DNA of 64,000 nt from Streptomyces sp. NBC_01016 (GCF_026341035.1 NZ_JAPEOQ010000001.1:2728001-2792000), one strand, 5' to 3'; shown: positions 46,290-56,451, counted from the stretch's first letter. Notes: generated by a model from the letters alone, not told the origin. Numbers and translations: made by a program.

Positions 46290-46598
46290 ATGAGCGCCGA
46301 GGACCTCGAGAAGTACGAGACCGAGATGGAGCTGAAGCTCTACCGGGAGTACCGCGACGTCGTCGGTCTGTTCAAATACGTGATCGAGACCGAACGGCGC
46401 TTCTACCTCACCAATGACTACGAGATGCAGGTGCACTCGGTCCAGGGCGAGGTGTTTTTCGAAGTGTCGATGGCGGATGCCTGGGTCTGGGACATGTACA
46501 GGCCTGCTCGATTCGTGAAGCAGGTCCGGGTGCTTACGTTCAAGGACGTGAACATCGAGGAGCTGAACAAGACTGATCTGGAGCTTCCCGGCAGCTGA
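46290..46598 (+). CDS. DUF2469 family protein
   Basis: A 102-aa actinobacterial conserved protein, MSAEDLEKYETEMELKLYRE to KDVNIEELNKTDLELPGS. It is acidic and rich in Tyr/Phe, with no signal or membrane segment. Function is unknown to me. cacaatagg upstream is a possible -10 region and AGGGGAAC a ribosome site. Its place between the Nudix gene and yraN is typical. Confidence 0.9.
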   Translation: MSAEDLEKYETEMELKLYREYRDVVGLFKYVIETERRFYLTNDYEMQVHSVQGEVFFEVSMADAWVWDMYRPARFVKQVRVLTFKDVNIEELNKTDLELPGS

Positions 46599-46741
46599 TC
46601 CGGCCTGTGGGGTGCGCGGCGGTGGCGGGGGACCGGTGCTGGGCGGCGGGTGACGGAGTTTTCCACAACCCGTAGGTAGTTCACCAAGATCCACTTCTTT
46701 GCTGCCCGGGCGTCAGCGTGGGTGCCGGAGGTGGTGCCGAC

Positions 46742-47119
46742 GTGAACGCACGGGGAGCACTGGGGAAGTACGGCGAGGATCTGGCCGCGAGGCGGCTGAC
46801 CGAGGCCGGGATGACGGTGCTCGCGCGCAACTGGCGCGCGGGCAGGTCCGGCGAGATCGACATCGTGGCGCGGGACGGCGACGCGATCGTCGTGTGCGAG
46901 GTCAAGACCCGCAGCGGACAGAGCGGCGAGGCCGGGGCCTTCGAGCACCCGATGGCCGCGATCACACCGGTCAAGGCGGCGCGGCTGCGCGATCTCGCCG
47001 AGCGCTGGGTGCAGGAGCACGGGGGAGCGCCGCCCGGCGGCGTCCGCATCGATCTCATCGGCGTGCTGCTGCCTGAGCGCGGAGCGCCCTGCGTCGAGCA
47101 TGCGCGAGGGGTGTCCTGA
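46742..47119 (+). CDS. YraN family endonuclease-fold protein
   Basis: A 125-aa UPF0102 protein with a restriction-endonuclease-like core: [40 protein letters not shown] and [13 protein letters not shown], where Glu-Asp-EVK form the nuclease site. The biological role is unclear. The GTG at 46742 with GGAGGTGG upstream was chosen over an in-frame GTG at 46718. The stop overlaps comM (TGATG), a common association. Confidence 0.9.
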   Translation: MNARGALGKYGEDLAARRLTEAGMTVLARNWRAGRSGEIDIVARDGDAIVVCEVKTRSGQSGEAGAFEHPMAAITPVKAARLRDLAERWVQEHGGAPPGGVRIDLIGVLLPERGAPCVEHARGVS

Positions 47120-48738
47120 TGGGCTTCGCGCGTACGTGTTCCGTGGCCCTCGTGGGAGTCGAGGGCGTCGTCGTCGAGGTGCAGGCGGACCTGGAGCCGG
47201 GCATCGCCGCGTTCACGCTCGTGGGGCTGCCGGACAAGAGCCTCACGGAGAGCCGCGACCGGGTCAGGGCTGCGGTGGTCAATTCCGGGGGCGACTGGCC
47301 GCAGAAGAAGCTCACGGTGGGGCTGAGCCCGGCGTCCGTGCCCAAAGGCGGTTCGGGCTTCGACTTGGCCGTCGCCTGTGCCGTGCTCGGCGCCGCCGAG
47401 CGGATCGACCCCAAGGCCCTCGCCGACATCGTGATGATCGGGGAGCTGGGCCTGGACGGGCGGGTGCGGCCGGTGCGGGGCGTGCTCCCGGCCGTGCTCG
47501 CGGCGGCCGACGCCGGTTACGAGCAGGTGGTGGTCCCCGAGTGCACGGCGGGCGAGGCGGCTCTCGTGCCGGGCGTATCGGTCCTCGGCGTGCGCAGCCT
47601 GCGTCAGCTCATCGCCGTGCTCACGGACGAGCCGGTGCCGCAGGAGGAGGCGGACGAGCCGGGGCGGCCCGATCCACTGCTCGCCGGCCTGAGCATGCCC
47701 GGCAGCGGTGTCGGCACGGGTCTCGGCGGCTCCGCGCACGACGGGCAGGGAATCGATCTCTCGGAGGTCGTCGGGCAGCTGTCCGCCCGCACGGCGATCG
47801 AGGTCGCGGCGGCGGGCGGACACCACGTGATGCTGTCGGGGCCGCCGGGTGCGGGCAAGACGATGCTGGCCGAGCGGCTGCCCGCCATCCTGCCGCCCCT
47901 CACCCGTGAGGAGGCCCTGGAGGTCACGGCGATCCACTCGGTCGCGGGAATGCTGCCGCCGGGCAAGTCGATGATCGACACCGCGCCGTACTGCGCCCCG
48001 CACCACTCGGCGACCATGCAGTCCCTCGTCGGGGGCGGGCCGGGGATGGCCAGGCCCGGCGCGGTGTCGCTGTCGCACCGGGGCGTCCTGTTTCTCGACG
48101 AGGCCCCCGAGTTCAGCGGCAAGGCGCTCGATGCCCTGCGCCAGCCGCTCGAGGCGGGGCATGTGGTGATCGCGCGCAGCGCCGGGGTGGTACGGCTGCC
48201 CGCGCGGTTCCTGATGGCTCTTGCCGCGAACCCCTGCCCCTGTGGGCAGTACCGGGCGCTGGGCGGCGAGTGCGACTGCCCGCCGGCCACGGTCCGCCGC
48301 TACCAGGCCAGGCTCTCGGGGCCGCTGCTCGACCGGGTCGACCTCCGCGTGGAGGTGGACGCCGTCACGCGCAACGAGTTGGCGGGGTACGGGCCGCGGG
48401 GCGAGAGCACCAAGGTCGTCGCGGACCGGGTGCGGGAGTCCAGGGAGCGGGCGGCGGCCCGGTTCGCGGACACCCCGTGGCGGACCAACAGCGAGGTGCC
48501 GGGCCACGCCCTGCGCACCCGCTGGCCCGCCGCTCCCGGCGCCCTCGACGAGGCGGAGCTCGACCTGGAGCGCGGCTTCCTCACCGCGCGCGGTCTCGAC
48601 CGGGTGCTGCGGGTGGCCTGGACCGTGGCCGACCTCGCCGGCCGTGACCGCCCGTTCGCCCAGGACGTGGCACTCGCGCTGCAACTACGAACCGGGATCT
48701 CGCGCGGGGTGCCGATGACGATCGGGGCGGGGTCGTGA
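47119..48738 (+). CDS. comM: ComM/YifB-family Mg-chelatase-like AAA ATPase
   Basis: A 539-aa AAA+ protein; in Vibrio ComM is a helicase promoting branch migration in natural transformation. The N-terminal ChlI-like domain has EGVVVEVQADLEPGIAAFTL and GLPDKSLTESRDRVRAAVVN. The AAA core has SGPPGAGKTMLAERLPAILP, GVLFLDEAPEFSGKALDALR and MALAANPCPCGQY. The C-terminal part has ARLSGPLLDRVDLRVEVDAV. It is translationally coupled to yraN and followed by dprA. Confidence 0.94.
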   Translation: MGFARTCSVALVGVEGVVVEVQADLEPGIAAFTLVGLPDKSLTESRDRVRAAVVNSGGDWPQKKLTVGLSPASVPKGGSGFDLAVACAVLGAAERIDPKALADIVMIGELGLDGRVRPVRGVLPAVLAAADAGYEQVVVPECTAGEAALVPGVSVLGVRSLRQLIAVLTDEPVPQEEADEPGRPDPLLAGLSMPGSGVGTGLGGSAHDGQGIDLSEVVGQLSARTAIEVAAAGGHHVMLSGPPGAGKTMLAERLPAILPPLTREEALEVTAIHSVAGMLPPGKSMIDTAPYCAPHHSATMQSLVGGGPGMARPGAVSLSHRGVLFLDEAPEFSGKALDALRQPLEAGHVVIARSAGVVRLPARFLMALAANPCPCGQYRALGGECDCPPATVRRYQARLSGPLLDRVDLRVEVDAVTRNELAGYGPRGESTKVVADRVRESRERAAARFADTPWRTNSEVPGHALRTRWPAAPGALDEAELDLERGFLTARGLDRVLRVAWTVADLAGRDRPFAQDVALALQLRTGISRGVPMTIGAGS

Positions 48739-48820
48739 CGGGGGGCGGGGCTGCGGTGTCCGTGTCGCCGGCGCGGGCCCGGGCCCCGCATGGGGCGGCG
48801 GTGTTGAGGGAGGGCGGGGC

Positions 48821-49990
48821 GTGATGGGTGTGGAAGGGGGCGACGAAGTGCGGCTTGCGCGGGTGCGGCTCACGCGGATCGTGGAGCCGGGCTGGGAGGT
48901 CGCCGGGCAGTGGCTGCGGGAGTTCGGGGCCGTGGAGACGGTGCGGCGCATCGAGGCGGGTGAGACGGGTGAGCCCTTGCCCCGGGTGCGGTCCGGGCGC
49001 TGGGCGGGGCTGGTCGCACGGGCCGGGGACGCGCCGCCCGCCGAGCGGGATCTGGCGCGGGCGGCGGCGGCCGGGGCGCGGTTCGTGTGTCCGGGGGACG
49101 CCGAGTGGCCGGGGCAGTTGGACGACCTGGGGGACGGGCGGCCGATCGGGCTCTGGGTGCGGGGCGGGCCGAGCCTGCGGATGTGGGCGCTGCGCTCGGT
49201 GGCCGTGGTGGGCGCGCGGGCCTGCACGGACTACGGGGTGCGGATGGGCGCGAGCCTCGGGGCCGGGCTCGCCGAGCGGGGCTGGGTCGTGGTCTCGGGC
49301 GGGGCCTACGGGGTCGACGCCGCCGCGCATCGTGGGGCGCTCGGGGCGACCGGGGCGACGGTGGCCGTGCTCGCCTGCGGCATCGACCGGATCTATCCGC
49401 GGGGGCACGCCCAGTTGATCGACCGGGTCGCGGAACAGGGACTCGTGATCGGGGAGTTGCCGCCCGGGGATCATCCGACGCCCAGCCGGTTCATCCTCCG
49501 GAACCGGGTGATCGCCGCGCTCACCAGAGGCACCGTCGTGGTGGAGGCGGCCTATCGCAGCGGAGCGCTGGGCACGGTCCGTTGGGCGCAGCGCCTCGGG
49601 CGGCACGCGATGGGCGTCCCGGGGCCCGTGACCAGCAGCGTCTCCGCGGGAGTGCATGAACTGCTGCGGAAGGAAGCGGTGCTGGTGACCGATGCGGCGG
49701 AAGTCGTGGAGCTGGTCGGGGAGATGGGCGAGCTCGCGCCGGAGAGGCGTGGGCCGGTGCTGCCCCGCGATCTGCTGCCACCCGGTGCGGCGCGGGTGCT
49801 CGCCGCGCTCCCTGCGCGCGGGGTGTGCAGCGTCGCCGAGGCCGGCCGCGGGGCGGGGACGAGTCGGGACGAGACGATCGGGAGGTTGTACGAACTGCGC
49901 TCTTTGGGGTTCGTCGAACGACACGGCGAGGGCTGGCAGTTGACACGCCAGGCGATCGAATCTGTCTTTCCCGGAGGGGAGCTGTTCTGA
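48821..49990 (+). CDS. dprA: DNA-processing protein DprA
   Basis: A 389-aa protein that loads RecA on single-stranded DNA. After an N-terminal helical region the Rossmann-like core has SVAVVGARACTDYGVRMGAS, VVSGGAYGVDAAAHRGALGA and VAVLACGIDRIYPRGHAQLI. Later come TPSRFILRNRVIAALTRGTV and VVEAAYRSGALGTVRWA. A C-terminal winged-helix region ends it. The start is GTG 48821 or the adjacent ATG 48824. It follows comM, which is usual. Confidence 0.93.
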   Translation: MMGVEGGDEVRLARVRLTRIVEPGWEVAGQWLREFGAVETVRRIEAGETGEPLPRVRSGRWAGLVARAGDAPPAERDLARAAAAGARFVCPGDAEWPGQLDDLGDGRPIGLWVRGGPSLRMWALRSVAVVGARACTDYGVRMGASLGAGLAERGWVVVSGGAYGVDAAAHRGALGATGATVAVLACGIDRIYPRGHAQLIDRVAEQGLVIGELPPGDHPTPSRFILRNRVIAALTRGTVVVEAAYRSGALGTVRWAQRLGRHAMGVPGPVTSSVSAGVHELLRKEAVLVTDAAEVVELVGEMGELAPERRGPVLPRDLLPPGAARVLAALPARGVCSVAEAGRGAGTSRDETIGRLYELRSLGFVERHGEGWQLTRQAIESVFPGGELF

Positions 49991-50341
49991 CGCGCTGCGT
50001 TGCGCCGTCCGGATGACCCCCCGATGACCTTGGCAATTCCGGCAGTTGGCGCTCCATCGTGATCGGCCGGGGCGACGGAACCGTCCACGCGAGTCGACGA
50101 AGGGAACGTATCTGCGCAACGACGATCTCCCACCCTTCGCACACTGCGACGCTCCAGTCACGCTACGCTCACCAGGATCCGGGTTCGTCCCCTCCATCCG
50201 GAATTCAGGTGGGTAGCTCGGTACCAGTCATCACCAGACGGGCAACACGGCATCTTCACAGGCAGAGCGATCACAGCGACCAGTACGTCAAGCACCCTCG
50301 GTTTCCCGGGTACGCAGCAGCAGAACGGCACAAGGCGGCGC
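49991..50341. other. Intergenic region with the whiG promoter
   Basis: About 350 bases before whiG. A tacgct hexamer near 50163 may be a -10 but no clear -35 is seen. No terminator with a T-run, repeat or RNA gene was found. Confidence 0.35.
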
Positions 50342-51184
50342 ATGCCACAACACACCTCAGGGTCCGACCGGGCGGCGGTACCCCCCGCCGCGCGCGGCTC
50401 CAGCGTGCGGCCTCCGGCTCCCTCCTCCCTCGAGGAGCTGTGGAGGTCGTACAAGGCGACGGGCGACGAGCGGCTGCGGGAGCAGCTGATCCTGCACTAC
50501 TCGCCGCTGGTGAAATATGTGGCGGGCCGGGTCAGCGTGGGGCTGCCGCCCAATGTGGAGCAGGCGGACTTCGTCTCGTCCGGGGTCTTCGGGCTCATCG
50601 ACGCGATCGAGAAGTTCGACATCGAGCGCGAGATCAAGTTCGAGACGTACGCGATCACCCGGATCCGCGGCGCGATGATCGACGAACTGCGCGCGCTCGA
50701 CTGGATTCCCCGGTCCGTGCGGCAGAAGGCGCGCAACGTGGAGCGCGCCTACGCCACCCTCGAGGCCCAGCTGCGGCGCACTCCTTCGGAGAGCGAGGTG
50801 GCCGCGGAGATGGGGGTCGCGCTCGAGGAACTGCACGCGGTTTTCAGTCAGTTGTCGCTGGCGAACGTGGTGGCGCTCGAGGAGCTGCTGCACGTCGGCA
50901 GTGAGGGCGGCAGCGACCGGCTCAGCGTCCTGGACACGCTCGAGGACCACGCCGCGGACAATCCGGTGGAGGTCGCCGAGGACCGGGAGCTGCGGCGCCT
51001 CCTGGCGCGGGCGATCAATACGCTGCCGGAGCGCGAGAAGACCGTCGTCACGCTCTACTACTACGAGGGTCTGACGCTGGCCGAGATCGGCAATGTGCTC
51101 GGGGTCACGGAGAGCCGGGTCAGTCAGATCCATACGAAGTCCGTGCTGCAGCTGCGGGCGAAGCTGGCGAGTTTCGGGCGCTGA
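50342..51184 (+). CDS. whiG: RNA polymerase sigma factor WhiG
   Basis: Sporulation sigma factor of the FliA/sigma-28 class that starts aerial hypha to spore development. Region 2 includes [40 protein letters not shown] and [20 protein letters not shown]. Region 3 has [20 protein letters not shown]. Region 4 has [20 protein letters not shown] and [20 protein letters not shown]. Length is 280 aa. The ATG start has AAGGCGG upstream. Anti-sigma RsiG and c-di-GMP control it in S. coelicolor/venezuelae (known from literature). Confidence 0.95.
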   Translation: MPQHTSGSDRAAVPPAARGSSVRPPAPSSLEELWRSYKATGDERLREQLILHYSPLVKYVAGRVSVGLPPNVEQADFVSSGVFGLIDAIEKFDIEREIKFETYAITRIRGAMIDELRALDWIPRSVRQKARNVERAYATLEAQLRRTPSESEVAAEMGVALEELHAVFSQLSLANVVALEELLHVGSEGGSDRLSVLDTLEDHAADNPVEVAEDRELRRLLARAINTLPEREKTVVTLYYYEGLTLAEIGNVLGVTESRVSQIHTKSVLQLRAKLASFGR

Positions 51185-51297
51185 GGGGCCGCGATCCGGC
51201 GGTGCGGCGAATCGTGCCTGCCGCGTGCCTGCCTCCGGTCGGGGCTCCTTGAAGCGGCCGACTCCCGTCGCGGGCCGCATCTTCGTAAAGTGGAGAC

Positions 51298-51879
51298 GTG
51301 CCTAGGATTCGAGCGGCCTCCGTGGCCGAGCACCGGTCGATGCAGCGCGGCGCCCTTCTGGACGCTGCGCGTTCCCTGCTGTCCGAGGGCGGGACGGACG
51401 CGCTGACGTTTCCCGCGCTCGCGGAACGGACGGGGCTTGCGCGCTCGTCCGTCTATGAATACTTCAAGTCGCGCGCGGCCGTGGTCGAGGAGCTGTGCGA
51501 GGTCGACTTTCCGGTGTGGGCCGCGGAGGTCGAGGCCGGGATGGCGCGGGCCGAGGCGCCCGAGGGCAAGGTCGAGGCGTATGTGCGGGAGCAGTTGGCG
51601 CTGGTGGGGGACCGGCGGCACCGGGCGGTCGTCGCCATCTCCGCGAGTGAGCTGGACGCCGGGGCGCGGGAGAAGATCCGGGCCGCGCACGGCGGTCTCG
51701 TCGCGATGATCGTCGAGGCGCTCGAGCAGATGGGGCATGCGCAGCCCCGGCTCGCCGCGATGCTGGTCCAGGGTGTGGTGGACGCGGCCGTGCGCAGGAT
51801 CGAGCTGGGGGCCGCGGAGGAGCCCGGCGTGATCGTGGACGCGGCCGTGGGGATGGCGCTGCGGGGCGTCCGCGGCTGA
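51298..51879 (+). CDS. TetR-family transcriptional regulator
   Basis: A 193-aa regulator. The N-terminal HTH reads QRGALLDAARSLLSEGGTDA, then LTFPALAERTGLARSSVYEY and FKSRAAVVEELCEVDF. The C-terminal domain is helical and ligand unknown. GTG start has GGAGA upstream; taaagtggagacgtg is compact. The neighbours do not reveal its target. A tandem repeat array starts 13 bases after its stop. Confidence 0.88.
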   Translation: MPRIRAASVAEHRSMQRGALLDAARSLLSEGGTDALTFPALAERTGLARSSVYEYFKSRAAVVEELCEVDFPVWAAEVEAGMARAEAPEGKVEAYVREQLALVGDRRHRAVVAISASELDAGAREKIRAAHGGLVAMIVEALEQMGHAQPRLAAMLVQGVVDAAVRRIELGAAEEPGVIVDAAVGMALRGVRG

Positions 51880-51891
51880 GCGGTCGGCTCG

Positions 51892-52028
51892 GCCGACGAG
51901 TGCCCCTGGCTACCCGCCCGGCTCAGCCGACGAGTGCCCCTGGCTACCCGCCCGGCTCAGCCGACGAGTGCCCCTGGCTACCCGCCCGGCTCAGCCGAAG
52001 AGCGCGCCCGGCTACCTGCCCGGCCTCA
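51892..52028. repeat. 34-bp tandem repeat array between tetR and the M23 gene
   Basis: Three identical 34-base units lie head to tail (51892-51925, 51926-51959, 51960-51993), each beginning gccgacgagtgcccctggct. A fourth, diverged 35-base unit (51994-52028) and the start of a fifth run into the 3' end of the minus-strand M23 gene. Confidence 0.93.
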
Positions 52029-52571
52029 GCCGAGGAGCGCGCCCGGCCACTCCCACCCCCACACCGGCAGCAGCCTCGAACGTCCCCCGCGCATCAGCGA
52101 CGGGTCCAGGAGTGTCAGCGGATTCAGGTATGTGTCGCCCCGAAGCAGGCCCCAGTGCAGGCACGACGGGGCGGCGAGTGGGCAGTGGCCCGTGGGGAGT
52201 TGGAGGGTGCCCACCACCTCGCCGGCGGTGACCTCCTCGCCCTTGCGGACCGTCGGTGTCACCGGTTCGTACGTCGTGCGGAGAGGCGGGTCGCCGGTGT
52301 CCGGGAGCTCCAGGGACACCACGCCTCTGCCCGCGATCCCGCCCGCGAAGAAGACCCGTCCGTCGGTCACCGCGCGTACGGGGGCATCGATGGGGGCCGC
52401 CAGGTCGACCCCGCGGTGGCCGGGGCCGTAGGGCGTCGCCGGAGGCGCCCAGGCGCGGACCACCGCGGGCCGCTCGCCCACCGGCCACAGGCGGGCGTCC
52501 CCCGCTCGTGCCGAGGACGGGAAGGCCAGCAGCACGAACAGCGCGACCGTCACCGTGAGTAGTTTTCGCAT
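52026..52571 (-). CDS. Secreted M23/LytM-fold protein, probably degenerate
   Basis: A 181-aa exported protein with signal peptide [20 protein letters not shown] followed by ARAGD. The LytM fold has [20 protein letters not shown], with zinc ligands His52 and Asp56, and CLHWG with His139. The two second-shell catalytic His of active M23 peptidases seem absent: TYEP replaces the usual Y-x-H, and Cys137 replaces the first His of HxH. It may bind peptidoglycan or regulate rather than cut. It diverges from rpsB; its 3' end is part of the tandem repeat array. Confidence 0.82.
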   Translation of the reverse strand: MRKLLTVTVALFVLLAFPSSARAGDARLWPVGERPAVVRAWAPPATPYGPGHRGVDLAAPIDAPVRAVTDGRVFFAGGIAGRGVVSLELPDTGDPPLRTTYEPVTPTVRKGEEVTAGEVVGTLQLPTGHCPLAAPSCLHWGLLRGDTYLNPLTLLDPSLMRGGRSRLLPVWGWEWPGALLG

Positions 52572-52860
52572 GGCGCTCAGGTTCCACCGAGGAGCGGATC
52601 CGAAGGGATCATGGCCGGGAAACGTGGACTACCGAACGGTTGTGGACAGCGGCGTCACCCGGTACCTCGCGGGTCCCGTACACTTCATGTGGCGATCCGG
52701 CCCACCGGATCGACTTCGCACGCCCCGACACCGGGCCTCACAGGCTTCGTGTCAGTGGCCTATCGGTCCCGTACGACCGCCTCGCAAGAGCGCGAGCGTA
52801 CGCGGCAGGCACACGCAGTGGGCGTCAGGAAACAACCGAGAAAACACAAGGAGTACGGCC
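52572..52860. other. Divergent region and rpsB leader
   Basis: About 290 bases. A tacact hexamer at 52679-52684 is a possible rpsB -10, with a weak gtcacc upstream. This would leave a leader of roughly 170 bases, long enough for autogenous control by S2, but I cannot assign a structure. Confidence 0.35.
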
Positions 52861-53805
52861 ATGGCCGTCGTCACGATGCGGGAGCTGCTGGAAAGCGGCG
52901 TCCACTTCGGTCACCAGACCCGTCGTTGGAACCCGAAGATGAAGCGCTTCATCTTCACGGAGCGCAACGGCATCTACATCATCGACCTTCTCCAGTCGCT
53001 GTCGTACATCGACCGCGCCTACGAGTTCGTCAAGGAGACCGTCGCCCACGGCGGCACGGTCATGTTCGTCGGTACGAAGAAGCAGGCGCAGGAAGCGATC
53101 GCCGAGCAGGCGACCCGCGTCGGCATGCCCTACGTGAACCAGCGCTGGCTGGGCGGCATGCTCACCAACTTCTCGACCGTCTACAAGCGTCTGCAGCGCC
53201 TCAAGGAGCTCGAGCAGATCGACTTCGAGGACGTCGCCGCGTCCGGTCTCACCAAGAAGGAGCTTCTCGTGCTGTCGCGCGAGAAGGCCAAGCTGGAGAA
53301 GACCCTCGGTGGTATCCGCGAGATGTCCAAGGTGCCCAGCGCCGTCTGGATCGTGGACACCAAGAAGGAGCACATCGCTGTCGGCGAGGCCCGGAAGCTC
53401 AACATTCCGGTCGTCGCGATCCTCGACACGAACTGTGACCCCGACGAGGTCGACTACAAGATCCCGGGCAACGACGACGCGATCCGCTCCGTCACCCTGC
53501 TCACCCGCGTGATCGCCGACGCCGTCGCCGAGGGCCTCATCGCCCGCTCCGGCGTGGCCACGGGCGACCAGAAGCCGGGCGAGAAGGCCGCCGGCGAGCC
53601 CCTCGCCGAGTGGGAGCGCGACCTGCTCGAGGGCGAGAAGAAGGCCGACGACAAGGCCGACGACAAGGCCGAGGCGAAGACCGAGGAGAAGGCCGAGGAG
53701 GCTCCGGCCGCCGAGGCTGCCGCCCCCGCCGAGGCCCCGGTCGAGGCTGCCCCGGTCGAGGCTGCCCCCGCCGAGGCTCCGGCCGCGGACGCCGAGCAGG
53801 CCTGA
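52861..53805 (+). CDS. rpsB: 30S ribosomal protein S2
   Basis: Small-subunit protein bridging head and body. It starts [20 protein letters not shown] and has [51 protein letters not shown] and [20 protein letters not shown]. The core is followed by a ~65-residue acidic/Lys/Ala repeat-like tail ([19 protein letters not shown]). Length is 314 aa. The ATG has AAGGAG upstream. It is followed by tsf after a hairpin. Confidence 0.97.
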   Translation: MAVVTMRELLESGVHFGHQTRRWNPKMKRFIFTERNGIYIIDLLQSLSYIDRAYEFVKETVAHGGTVMFVGTKKQAQEAIAEQATRVGMPYVNQRWLGGMLTNFSTVYKRLQRLKELEQIDFEDVAASGLTKKELLVLSREKAKLEKTLGGIREMSKVPSAVWIVDTKKEHIAVGEARKLNIPVVAILDTNCDPDEVDYKIPGNDDAIRSVTLLTRVIADAVAEGLIARSGVATGDQKPGEKAAGEPLAEWERDLLEGEKKADDKADDKAEAKTEEKAEEAPAAEAAAPAEAPVEAAPVEAAPAEAPAADAEQA

Positions 53806-53834
53806 CCCGTACGGGATCGGTTTCATGAGGTGAC

Positions 53835-53860
53835 GGCGGGGGTCGACTACGACCCCCGCC
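53835..53860 (+). terminator. Hairpin between rpsB and tsf
   Basis: Perfect 11-bp stem ggcgggggtcg (53835-53845) / cgacccccgcc (53850-53860), loop acta. No long T-run. It could lower tsf relative to rpsB transcription or protect the 3' end rather than fully terminate. Confidence 0.6.
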
Positions 53861-53925
53861 TTCACCCGTGACCGTCACCTTCGTTCTCACACTGCTTCAG
53901 ACTTCGTAGAGAGAAAACCAGGATC

Positions 53926-54762
53926 ATGGCGAACTACACCGCCGCTGACGTCAAGAAGCTCCGCGAGCTCACGGGCGCCGGCATGATGGACTGCAAGAAG
54001 GCGCTCGACGAGGCCGACGGCAGCGTCGACAAGGCCGTCGAGGCCCTGCGCATCAAGGGCCAGAAGGGCGTCGCCAAGCGCGAGGGCCGTTCCGCCGAGA
54101 ACGGCGCGGTCGTCTCCCTCATCGCCGACGACAACACCTCCGGTGTCATCGTCGAGCTGAAGTGCGAGACGGACTTCGTCGCCAAGAACCCGAAGTTCCA
54201 GGCCGTCGCCGACCAGCTGGTCGCCCACGTCGCCAAGACGTCCCCGGCCGACCTCGAGGCGCTGCTCGCCTCCGAGATCGAGGCCGGCAAGACCGTCCAG
54301 GCCTTCGTCGACGAGGCCAACGCCAACCTCGGCGAGAAGATCGTCCTGGACCGCTTCGCGCAGTTCTCGGGCGCGTACGTCTCTGCCTACATGCACCGCA
54401 CCATGCCCGACCTGCCCCCGCAGATCGGTGTTCTGGTCGAGCTGGACAAGGCCGACGCCGAGCTGGCCAAGGGCATCGCGCAGCACATCGCCGCCTTCGC
54501 GCCGAAGTACCTCACCCGTGAGGACGTTCCGGCCGAGATCGTCGAGTCCGAGCGTCGCGTCGCCGAGGAGACCACGCGCGCCGAGGGCAAGCCGGAGGCC
54601 GCGCTCCCGAAGATCGTCGAGGGTCGCGTCAACGGCTTCTTCAAGGAGGCCACGCTGCTCGGTCAGCCGTACGCCCTCGACAACAAGAAGTCCGTCGAGA
54701 AGGTCCTCCAGGAGGCCCGTGTCACCCTGAAGCGCTTCTCGCGCATCAAGGTCGGCATCTGA
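53926..54762 (+). CDS. tsf: Elongation factor Ts
   Basis: Guanine nucleotide exchange factor for EF-Tu, 278 aa. The N-terminal UBA-like region reads TAADVKKLRELTGAGMMDCK and KALDEADGSVDKAVEALRIK. Core motifs are ELKCETDFVAKNPKFQAVAD, HIAAFAPKYLTREDVPAEIV and LLGQPYALDNKKSVEKVLQE. The ATG is preceded by CCAGGATC. Cotranscribed with rpsB at least in part. Confidence 0.97.
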   Translation: MANYTAADVKKLRELTGAGMMDCKKALDEADGSVDKAVEALRIKGQKGVAKREGRSAENGAVVSLIADDNTSGVIVELKCETDFVAKNPKFQAVADQLVAHVAKTSPADLEALLASEIEAGKTVQAFVDEANANLGEKIVLDRFAQFSGAYVSAYMHRTMPDLPPQIGVLVELDKADAELAKGIAQHIAAFAPKYLTREDVPAEIVESERRVAEETTRAEGKPEAALPKIVEGRVNGFFKEATLLGQPYALDNKKSVEKVLQEARVTLKRFSRIKVGI

Positions 54763-54847
54763 GTCCGTACCGCGCCAGACGCGAGACCCCGCTAGGGTCG
54801 ACAGCAGTCGTTCGGGAACGTGCCGGACGACCGCAGTTGTGACGAGG

Positions 54848-54895
54848 AGGCCATTGCCGCGCATGGGATGCGAACCACCCCACCGGCAATGGCCT
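54848..54895 (+). terminator. Hairpin terminator or attenuator between tsf and pyrH
   Basis: Perfect 12-bp arms aggccattgccg (54848-54859) and cggcaatggcct (54884-54895) with a 24-base loop, followed by tcttcgtat. It lies 39 bases before the pyrH start, so it may also act on pyrH. Confidence 0.6.
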
Positions 54896-54933
54896 TCTTC
54901 GTATGTGTGCCAAGCAAAAGAGGCGAGAATCCC

Positions 54934-55704
54934 ATGACCACCACCCAGGCCGACAACGGTGACAAGAGCGACGAAGGCAAAGGCGCGGGGCGCTTTCTGC
55001 TGAAGCTTTCCGGCGAGGCGTTCGCCGGGGGCGGGGGTCTGGGCGTCGACCCCGACGTGGTGCACGCCATTGCCCGTGAGATCGCGGCAGTCGTACGCGA
55101 CGGCTGGCAGCTCGCCGTCGTCATCGGCGGCGGCAACTTCTTCCGCGGCGCCGAGCTGCAGCAGCGCGGCATGGACCGTGCCCGCAGCGACTACATGGGC
55201 ATGCTCGGCACGGTCATGAACTGCCTGGCCCTCCAGGACTTCCTGGAGAAGGAGGGCATCGACTGCCGCGTGCAGACCGCCATCACGATGGGTCAGGTCG
55301 CCGAGCCGTACATCCCGCTGCGCGCCGTGCGTCACCTGGAGAAGGGCCGCGTCGTCATCTTCGGCGCCGGTATGGGCATGCCGTACTTCTCCACCGACAC
55401 GACCGCCGCGCAGCGCGCCCTGGAGATCGACGCCCAGGCGCTGCTCATGGGCAAGAACGGTGTCGACGGCGTCTACGACTCGGACCCGAAGACCAACCCC
55501 GAGGCCGTGAAGTTCGACGGACTCAGCTATGGCGAGGTCATCACCCGCGACCTGAAGGTCGCCGACATGACCGCGATCACCCTGTGCCGCGACAACAAGC
55601 TGCCGATCCTCGTCTTCGAGCTCATCACGTCGGGCAATATCGCCCGTGCGGTCAAGGGTGAGAAGATCGGGACCCTTGTGGGCGAGCAGGGCACCCGCGC
55701 CTGA
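54934..55704 (+). CDS. pyrH: UMP kinase
   Basis: Hexameric kinase converting UMP to UDP in pyrimidine synthesis, 256 aa. It has [75 protein letters not shown] and [15 protein letters not shown]. The ATG at 54934 with GAGGCGAG upstream was chosen; the frame is open upstream through the hairpin. frr follows as usual. Confidence 0.96.
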   Translation: MTTTQADNGDKSDEGKGAGRFLLKLSGEAFAGGGGLGVDPDVVHAIAREIAAVVRDGWQLAVVIGGGNFFRGAELQQRGMDRARSDYMGMLGTVMNCLALQDFLEKEGIDCRVQTAITMGQVAEPYIPLRAVRHLEKGRVVIFGAGMGMPYFSTDTTAAQRALEIDAQALLMGKNGVDGVYDSDPKTNPEAVKFDGLSYGEVITRDLKVADMTAITLCRDNKLPILVFELITSGNIARAVKGEKIGTLVGEQGTRA

Positions 55705-55861
55705 CACCCTCCCGTCTCCCTGGGAACCCCGTGTCTTCGAAGGTTTCCTGAGGGATGGACAATGTCCTGCCGGTCGGACACCGTGCAGGAAAGACACGCG
55801 ACGCAGCCGACCGCGCCCCCGTGCCCGGCCGGGCCTCACTCAAGACACGCAGGAGCAAGTG

Positions 55862-56419
55862 GTGATCGAAGAGACCCTCCTCGAGGCCGAGGAGAAGATG
55901 GAGAAGGCCGTCGTCGTCGCCAAGGAGGACTTCGCCGCGATCCGCACAGGCCGTGCGCACCCGGCGATGTTCAACAAGATCGTGGCCGACTATTACGGCG
56001 CGCTGACGCCGATCAACCAGCTGGCCTCGTTCTCGGTGCCCGAGCCGCGGATGGCCGTGGTGACCCCGTTCGACAAGAGCGCGCTGCGCAACATCGAGCA
56101 GGCGATCCGCGACTCCGACCTCGGCGTCAACCCGAGCAACGACGGCAGCATCATTCGTGTGACGTTCCCCGAGCTGACCGAGGAGCGCCGCAAGGAGTAC
56201 ATCAAGGTCGCCAAGGCCAAGGCCGAGGACGCCAAGGTCTCCATCCGCTCCGTGCGCCGCAAGGCCAAGGACACGATCGACAAGGCGATCAAGGACGGCG
56301 ACATCGGCGAGGACGAGGGCCGTCGCGGCGAGAAGGAACTGGACGACACCACCACGAAGTACGTGGCCCAGGTCGACGAGCTGCTCAAGCACAAGGAAGC
56401 CGAGCTGCTCGAAGTCTGA
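55862..56419 (+). CDS. frr: Ribosome recycling factor
   Basis: Splits post-termination ribosomes with EF-G. At 185 aa it has normal length. It contains [76 protein letters not shown] and [16 protein letters not shown]. The GTG at 55862 ([13 protein letters not shown]) has AGGAGCAA upstream; the longer open frame before it is not coding-like. cdsA follows after 32 bases. Confidence 0.96.
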   Translation: MIEETLLEAEEKMEKAVVVAKEDFAAIRTGRAHPAMFNKIVADYYGALTPINQLASFSVPEPRMAVVTPFDKSALRNIEQAIRDSDLGVNPSNDGSIIRVTFPELTEERRKEYIKVAKAKAEDAKVSIRSVRRKAKDTIDKAIKDGDIGEDEGRRGEKELDDTTTKYVAQVDELLKHKEAELLEV

Positions 56420-56451
56420 GCGAGCGCGGAAGATCGAGGTTCGAGGAATCC

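Noticed and set aside
51892..52028. CRISPR array
   Set aside because: The repeats are contiguous tandem units with no unique spacers and no cas genes nearby.
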